DNA from: Arthrobacter pullicola
GTDB taxonomy: Bacteria; Actinomycetota; Actinomycetes; Actinomycetales; Micrococcaceae
Assembly: GCF_014836875.1 (NCBI RefSeq)
Contig: NZ_JACSQC010000005.1
Span: 274,385 to 338,384, forward strand
Reading direction: 5' to 3'
DNA: 64,000 nt
A model generated the notes under the pieces. The model did not search any database, was not told the DNA's origin, and saw only the letters and a list, made by a program, of their open reading frames with translations. A program made the position numbers and the translations under genes. This document shows, in pieces, positions 59,718 to 64,000 of this stretch (its first letter is position 1; every line of letters starts with the position of its first letter).

Positions 59718-60752
59718 CGGTTCGCCTGCTTCACCCTCCGCACCGGCAGGCGGCTCTCCACCGGGGCCACCGGCTGGCGGCTCACCGGCCGGCGGTTCTC
59801 CACCCGCTCCGCCGGATCCGCCGCCGGGCCCGCCCTCGGGACCGCTCCCGCCCGGGCCGCCGGATCCGCCACCCTCAGGCGCGCTGCCCCCGGCCGGTTC
59901 GGTCCGGGTATCCACACCGGCGGTCAGGGACACCGAGTATCCCTTGGCAACACTGCCCGTAACAGCAGCCAGCTGGCTGGCACCGCCGTCGTCACCGAAG
60001 ACATTGTCGCTGTCCAGCGTGATCTGGGAGAGGTTCCGGACCGACGCCTCGTAGCCGGCCGTGGCGAAAACTGCGTCGCACACATCCTGGGGCAGAGCCA
60101 CCTGGGAGGTGGCGATCGCGTTTGTGGAATCCGTGATCGAGGCCTCGTCCGGATAGACCTCGAAGTGGATGTGCGGCCAGCGTCCGGTGTAGCAGGCCGG
60201 GAAGATGCTGGTGAAGCGGACTTTGCCGCCGGCGTCCGCAATCTGGACGCCGCGCAGGTAATTCTGGTCCTCGACCCCCTCGGAGTACATCGAGTACAGG
60301 CCCTCACGGGTGCAGTGCCAGACGTAGACGGCGACGCCGGCAAAGGGTGCTCCGCCGTTGGCCAGATCGGTGATGGTCAGTTCCAGGTCCATCGGGATGC
60401 CTTCGGCGGTGCCCTCGGACTCACCGAAACTCGACCGGATGTCGCTGCGGACAATGCCGCTTTCTTCCAGGACGTCCGGTCCGTTGGAGCCGTCGCCGGG
60501 ATACGGTCCTGCCGTTTCGTCGGGAATCTCGCCATCAGCGGTTCCCGTTCCGGACTCCGACGCACCGCAGGCGGCCAAGCCCAGGGTGACGGCACCGATA
60601 CCAAACGCTTTCAGCACGCCGCGGCGCTGGAGGAGGGTCCCGACGTCGAACCCCAGCCCCTGGTCCTCAAGGTCTTCCTCCGGGCGCGGCAGCGCACGGC
60701 CCTGATAAAGGTGGGTCTGTTCAGCAGTCTCAACAGCAGCGCGGTGACGCAT
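59703..60752 (-). CDS. Intradiol ring-cleavage dioxygenase-like secreted lipoprotein
   Basis: A 349-residue protein with a long N-terminal region, a twin-arginine motif (RRGVLK) before a hydrophobic stretch, and a lipobox (LAACG). The body resembles protocatechuate 3,4-dioxygenase-type domains: DETAGPYPGDGSN, YVWHCTREGLYSMYSEG and YTGRWPHIHFEVY, with the Tyr/Tyr/His/His iron-ligand pattern. The last 60 residues are Gly/Pro/Glu-rich (PEGGGSGGPGGSGP). AAGGAG lies 5 nt before ATG 60752. It would sit outside the membrane, so its substrate is probably not a central aromatic intermediate. Confidence 0.85.
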   Translation of the reverse strand: MRHRAAVETAEQTHLYQGRALPRPEEDLEDQGLGFDVGTLLQRRGVLKAFGIGAVTLGLAACGASESGTGTADGEIPDETAGPYPGDGSNGPDVLEESGIVRSDIRSSFGESEGTAEGIPMDLELTITDLANGGAPFAGVAVYVWHCTREGLYSMYSEGVEDQNYLRGVQIADAGGKVRFTSIFPACYTGRWPHIHFEVYPDEASITDSTNAIATSQVALPQDVCDAVFATAGYEASVRNLSQITLDSDNVFGDDGGASQLAAVTGSVAKGYSVSLTAGVDTRTEPAGGSAPEGGGSGGPGGSGPEGGPGGGSGGAGGEPPAGEPPAGGPGGEPPAGAEGEAGEPPAKP

Positions 60753-60871
60753 ATATTCTCCTTGACTCGGCAGTTTCGCCAAGACGAGGGTAGGCCCGCT
60801 TTCTATGCCGGAGCTGTGCTCAGCGTGGAGATTCGCCCATTCGCCCGGCCCGGCCCCCGACCCGGAGCCGG

Positions 60872-61453
60872 CTACGGGTACAGCGAGTCGACCAGGGCAA
60901 GTCCGCGCCGGGCCCAGGCGATTTCCTGCTCAGCCCGGGCCGTCAGCCCCTCGTAGGTGAACCGTTTGAAGGCGGCAACGCGCTGATGGTCCACGTCCGG
61001 GACCGTCGCCAGGCGCCGGTTCAGCATGTCCGAGGTGCCGCCGTCGATCTCCTCGATCTTCTGCTGCCACTGCAGCAGCCGGGCACCGTAATGCTCAATG
61101 TGCGCCTGGAGCTGCTGCCGCGCCGCTTCGGGTTCGGCCCATTCGAGGTAGGCCGCCTTCAGGTGGATGGGGTCCCGTTCGCGGGGGTAGTCCAGCTGGG
61201 TGTTGACCCAGGTGCGGAAGGCTTCCCGGCCGGCATCGGTGACGTGGTACTGGCGCTTGCGGCCCTTGGTACCCCAGGGAACCTCCTCGCCTTGAAGCAG
61301 GCCGTCCCGTTCCATCCGCCGCAGCTCGGGATAGATCTGGGAATCCGGGGCATGCCAGACGTAGCCCACGGAGGACTCGAACTGCTTGTAAAGGTCGTAC
61401 CCGGTCATGGGTTCGACGTTCAGCAGTGCCAGCAGCGCGTAACGAAGGCTCAC
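60872..61453 (-). CDS. vanR: PadR family regulator, VanR type
   Basis: A 193-residue PadR-type repressor. MSLRYALLALLNVEPMTGYDLYKQFESSVGYVWHAPDSQIYPELRRMERDGLL is the winged-helix DNA-binding domain with the typical start; the C-terminal half is helical (a dimerising vinculin-like arm). It is divergent from vanA-vanB and a perfect palindrome lies between them (61520-61545). In Corynebacterium glutamicum a PadR-type VanR represses the vanABK genes and is released by vanillate; the same arrangement is likely here. Confidence 0.88.
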   Translation of the reverse strand: MSLRYALLALLNVEPMTGYDLYKQFESSVGYVWHAPDSQIYPELRRMERDGLLQGEEVPWGTKGRKRQYHVTDAGREAFRTWVNTQLDYPRERDPIHLKAAYLEWAEPEAARQQLQAHIEHYGARLLQWQQKIEEIDGGTSDMLNRRLATVPDVDHQRVAAFKRFTYEGLTARAEQEIAWARRGLALVDSLYP

Positions 61454-61519
61454 CGCGGCCTTTCTGGAGAAGCGGACCCTTGCCTAACCACTATAGGCAT
61501 AGGTAGTGTGCCATACATC

Positions 61520-61545
61520 ACTAACTATCTATGGAGATAGTTAGT
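61520..61545. promoter_or_regulatory. VanR-type operator
   Basis: ACTAACTATCT, 4 bp, AGATAGTTAGT: an 11-bp perfect inverted repeat between vanR and vanA, 42 nt before vanA. Its ACTAACTA half-site resembles the operator I recall for the corynebacterial PadR-type VanR (AACTAACTAA N4 TTAGGTATTT). It probably overlaps the vanA promoter. Confidence 0.8.
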
Positions 61546-61587
61546 TTGGAGCGGCACCGAGGACGATGCCGCGAGGAAGGAAGAGCT

Positions 61588-62715
61588 ATGACCGCCGTCT
61601 CCACCACCAGTTCCACCACCAACAAAGTGCTGGGCTATCCGCTCAATGCCTGGTACGTGGCAGCCTGGGACCACGAGGTGACCCGCAAGCCGATGGCCCG
61701 GCGCATCGCCGACTGCCCGCTGGCCCTTTACCGCACGGAGGACGGCAAGGCCGTAGCCCTCGCGGATGCCTGCTGGCACCGTCTGGCTCCGCTGTCCATG
61801 GGCAAGACCATGGGCCGGGACGGCATCCAGTGCCCGTACCACGGGATCGTCTACAACTCCGCGGGCCGGTGCATTTCGATGCCTGCCCAGGAAACCATCA
61901 ACCCCAGCGCAACGGTGCCGTCCTTCCCCGTCGTCGAGCGCTACCGTTACGTCTGGGTCTGGCTCGGCGATCCCACGCTGGCGAACCCGGACCTGGTTCC
62001 GGACATGCACCAGCTGTCCTCTCCGGAGTGGGCCGGCGATGGCCAGACCATCTTCGCGCCCTGCAACTACCAGCTGGTGCTGGACAACCTCATGGACCTC
62101 ACTCACGAGGAATTCGTCCACTCTTCCTCGATCGGCCAGGAAGAACTGAGTGAATCCGAGTTCGTCGTCACCCATGACGATGACACGGTCACGGTCTCCC
62201 GCTGGATGCTGAACATCGATCCGCCGCCCTTCTGGCTGAAGAACATGCGGGACAAGTTCCCGGATTTCGAAGGCAAGGTCGACCGCTGGCAGATCATCAC
62301 CTTCCGCGCGCCATCGACCATCAACATCGACGTCGGTGTCGCCAAAGCCGGAACCGGCGCCCCGGAAGGCGACCGCGGCCAGGGCGTGAACGGGTTCGTT
62401 ATGAACACCATCACCCCGGAAACCGCGAAGACCTGCCACTATTTCTGGGCCTTTATGCGTAACTACCGGCTGGACAGCCAGCTCATCACCACGCAGCTGC
62501 GTGACGGCGTGCACGGGGTCTTCGGCGAGGATGAAGAGATGCTCGCCGCGCAGCAGGCCGCGATCGACGCCAACCCGGACTACGAGTTCTACAACCTGAA
62601 CATCGATGCCGGCGGTATGTGGGTCCGCCGGCTGATCGAACGCCGCCTGGCCGCCGAAGGCCGCCTGCCTTCAGCGGACGCCCCCGTTCCGGCGGCTCCG
62701 ACGGCGGCGCGGTAG
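61588..62715 (+). CDS. vanA: Vanillate O-demethylase oxygenase subunit
   Basis: A 375-residue Rieske non-heme iron oxygenase that demethylates vanillate to protocatechuate and formaldehyde. The [2Fe-2S] ligands are Cys62, His64 (ACWHRLAPLS), Cys82 and His85 (CPYHGIVYN). The mononuclear iron site has DLTHEEFVH with His173 and His178. YPLNAWYVAAWDHEV is the usual start. GAGGAAGGAAGAG precedes ATG 61588. It is followed 4 nt later by vanB, its reductase. Confidence 0.93.
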   Translation: MTAVSTTSSTTNKVLGYPLNAWYVAAWDHEVTRKPMARRIADCPLALYRTEDGKAVALADACWHRLAPLSMGKTMGRDGIQCPYHGIVYNSAGRCISMPAQETINPSATVPSFPVVERYRYVWVWLGDPTLANPDLVPDMHQLSSPEWAGDGQTIFAPCNYQLVLDNLMDLTHEEFVHSSSIGQEELSESEFVVTHDDDTVTVSRWMLNIDPPPFWLKNMRDKFPDFEGKVDRWQIITFRAPSTINIDVGVAKAGTGAPEGDRGQGVNGFVMNTITPETAKTCHYFWAFMRNYRLDSQLITTQLRDGVHGVFGEDEEMLAAQQAAIDANPDYEFYNLNIDAGGMWVRRLIERRLAAEGRLPSADAPVPAAPTAAR

Positions 62716-62719
62716 AGCC

Positions 62720-63733
62720 ATGGCTGCAACGAACACCGAGGTCTGGCAGCGCGCCGTCGTTACCGAAATCCGCGACGCCGCGGACGGGATCCGGCGTGTG
62801 GTGCTGGCGCCGTCCCTGCCGCGCCGGGCGGAGCCGGGCTCCCATATTGACCTGATGGTCACCATCGACGGAGAGCTCCAGCGGCGCTCCTATTCGGTGG
62901 TGGAGTCCAGCGATGACGGCGGTTCCCTGGCCATCTCCGTCTTCCGCACCCCCACCTCCCGGGGCGGGTCCGTGTTTATGCACGGGCTCGTCCCGGGAGA
63001 CGAACTTGAAATAACCCAGCCCCTGCAGAACTTTCCGCTGCGGGTCGGGGCGCCGAGCTACGTCCTGCTGGCCGGCGGTGTCGGCATCACGGCCATCCTG
63101 AATATGGCGCGGACCCTGAAGAACGTGAAGGCGGACTACCGCTTGGTCTACGCCGGCCGCCAGCGCAGCGCCATGGCCTATCTGGCGGAGCTGGAAGCCG
63201 AGCACGGCAGCGCACTGCAGGTCCATATCGATTCCGAGGGCACAACGCTCTCCGTTCCGGACCTGATCGGACAGGTGCCGGAGGGCGCGGAACTGTACAT
63301 GTGCGGCCCCATCCGGTTGATGGACGCGGTGCGCCGCGCCTGGCGGGAACGGGAACTGGATGTCTCCAGCCTGCGGTACGAAACGTTCGGCAACTCGGGC
63401 TGGTACGACCCGGAGGAGTTCATTGTCCGGGTGCCGCGGCTGGGCCTGGAAACCCGGGTTGGGCAGGGACGGTCCATGCTTGAAGCCCTCGAGGAAGCCG
63501 GTGCGGACATGATGTTCGACTGCCGCAAGGGCGAATGCGGTCTGTGCGAGGTCCGGATCCTCGATCTGGACGGCGCGGTGGACCACCGGGATGTCTTCTA
63601 CAGCGAACGCCAGCAGCATGCCCGGGAGAAAATGTGCTGCTGCGTTTCCCGCGCAGTGACGGTGCCTACGGGGAAGCGGGGTGATGCAGACCCTAGCCGG
63701 GGACCCGCCGTCGTCACCATCGACGTCTCCTGA
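62720..63733 (+). CDS. vanB: Vanillate O-demethylase reductase subunit
   Basis: A 337-residue NADH-dependent flavin reductase of the phthalate dioxygenase reductase class that supplies electrons to VanA. The flavin domain has RRSYSVVES (RSYS motif), NAD binding uses LLAGGVGITAILNMARTL and YMCGPIRLMDAV, and the C-terminal plant-type [2Fe-2S] centre has Cys268, Cys273, Cys276 (DCRKGECGLCEV) and a cysteine in CCC at 306-308. The C-terminus carries about 30 extra residues. It lies 4 nt behind vanA. Confidence 0.93.
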   Translation: MAATNTEVWQRAVVTEIRDAADGIRRVVLAPSLPRRAEPGSHIDLMVTIDGELQRRSYSVVESSDDGGSLAISVFRTPTSRGGSVFMHGLVPGDELEITQPLQNFPLRVGAPSYVLLAGGVGITAILNMARTLKNVKADYRLVYAGRQRSAMAYLAELEAEHGSALQVHIDSEGTTLSVPDLIGQVPEGAELYMCGPIRLMDAVRRAWRERELDVSSLRYETFGNSGWYDPEEFIVRVPRLGLETRVGQGRSMLEALEEAGADMMFDCRKGECGLCEVRILDLDGAVDHRDVFYSERQQHAREKMCCCVSRAVTVPTGKRGDADPSRGPAVVTIDVS

Positions 63734-63803
63734 AACTCTCTGTGAGAACCCTTACGATGGTCGCAATAATGGTTCGCCTAAGCGGCACGAGATCGCGCTG
63801 TCG

Positions 63804-63881
63804 TATAGATTGAAATGAGCATTCCGCATAACGGAATGGTCGGTGAGTCACCGAATTACCTTGAGGGGACCCCGCCCTCAA
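63804..63881 (+). promoter_or_regulatory. Promoter and structured leader of aceE
   Basis: TATAGAT (63804-63810) is a likely -10 box. It is followed by three inverted repeats: CATTCCG/CGGAATG (63820-63838), CGGTGA-G-TCACCG (63841-63853) and TTGAGGG/CCCTCAA (63861-63881). The last ends 16 nt before ATG 63898, close to the ribosome site GAGAGG. One or more may bind a regulator of pyruvate dehydrogenase. Confidence 0.55.
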
Positions 63882-63897
63882 CTGAGAGGCTGCACAT

Positions 63898-64000
63898 ATG
63901 AGCGTCAGTGAAGACAGAACGGACATCCTCAGCGGGCTGACCAGCCAGCTGCCGGATCGTGACCCGGAAGAAACCGCGGAATGGATTGAATCCCTGGACG
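63898..64000 (+). CDS. aceE: Pyruvate dehydrogenase E1 component (homodimeric type), partial
   Basis: Only the first 34 codons are in the window: MSVSEDRTDILSGLTSQLPD followed by RDPEETAEWIESLD. This is the characteristic beginning of actinobacterial AceE (ILxGLTxQLPDxDPEETAEWxESLD). The enzyme decarboxylates pyruvate with thiamine diphosphate to feed acetyl-CoA formation. GAGAGG lies upstream of ATG 63898. The identification is from a short but highly conserved stretch. Confidence 0.88.
   Translation, partial: MSVSEDRTDILSGLTSQLPDRDPEETAEWIESLD

Noticed and set aside
1..64000. Mobile elements, prophage, rRNA or plasmid functions
   Set aside because: No transposase, integrase, phage structural or replication gene is recognisable, and the tRNA at 4098 has no attachment-site-like repeat or integrase nearby.

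Overview
This is a gene-dense, high-GC stretch of an actinobacterial chromosome. Gene content and protein sequences point to the Micrococcaceae, most likely Arthrobacter or a close relative: LpqY-SugABC trehalose importer, bifunctional-type dCTP deaminase, CopD-CtaG fusion, HU with a TTG start, PadR-type VanR with vanAB, and the 5' end of a homodimeric-type aceE. I see no prophage, insertion sequence, CRISPR array or rRNA. The first and last genes run off the window.

Layout. 1-4.7 kb: DUF1801 fragment, dcd, tryptophan 2,3-dioxygenase, SseB-like protein, a protealysin-type M4 protease translationally coupled to an emfourin-type inhibitor, tRNA-Gly(CCC) and panD. 4.9-9.4 kb: a complete lpqY-sugA-sugB-sugC trehalose import operon. 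9.5-14.6 kb: a membrane-anchored orphan protein and a two-gene operon (NHL/thioredoxin protein plus CopD-CtaG fusion). 14.7-16 kb: HU and the cysteine-free rpmB-rpmG-rpsN cassette. 16-24.5 kb: glgC with a MarR regulator, an MHS transporter, SGNH hydrolase, diacylglycerol-kinase-like protein, M23 peptidase and an oxidoreductase/HxlR pair with a rearranged junction. 24.6-35.2 kb: siderophore utilisation (SIP, ABC ATPase, two permeases) and, about 5.4 kb further on, the cognate-type binding lipoprotein. Both transcription units carry near-identical DtxR/IdeR-type boxes. A glutathionyl-hydroquinone reductase-like gene, an epimerase, YihY, a PRC-barrel protein and an MscS channel lie between them. 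35.2-43.4 kb: FAD reductase/Rieske ferredoxin/MarR, acyl-CoA dehydrogenase, formamidase fmdBA, an SDR and a zinc alcohol dehydrogenase. 43.5-53 kb: an OxlT-type MFS carrier with a 33-residue small subunit, a glycine-heptad membrane protein behind a three-operator array, small enzymes, an APC permease with a long structured leader, and an M20 hydrolase. 53-57.6 kb: a two-component system followed by a NatAB-like ABC exporter. 57.6-64 kb: a decayed EamA transporter, a quinone-reductase-like gene, a secreted intradiol dioxygenase-like lipoprotein, vanR-vanAB around a palindromic operator, and the start of aceE.

The window reads as soil-bacterium housekeeping plus catabolic modules: trehalose recycling, iron-siderophore uptake, vanillate O-demethylation, tryptophan oxidation and amide hydrolysis. 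The observations I rate highest are: (1) the oxidoreductase/HxlR junction at 24058-24116, where flipping a 44-bp segment between 6-bp inverted repeats restores, in frame, the missing N-terminus of the oxidoreductase; (2) three 14-bp palindromes spaced exactly 39 bp apart upstream of the heptad-repeat membrane protein; (3) that protein itself, with glycine at every seventh residue over two long blocks; (4) the coupled M4 protease/emfourin pair; and (5) the MFS carrier with its tiny overlapping partner. All functional calls rest on sequence recognition alone; no database search was run.
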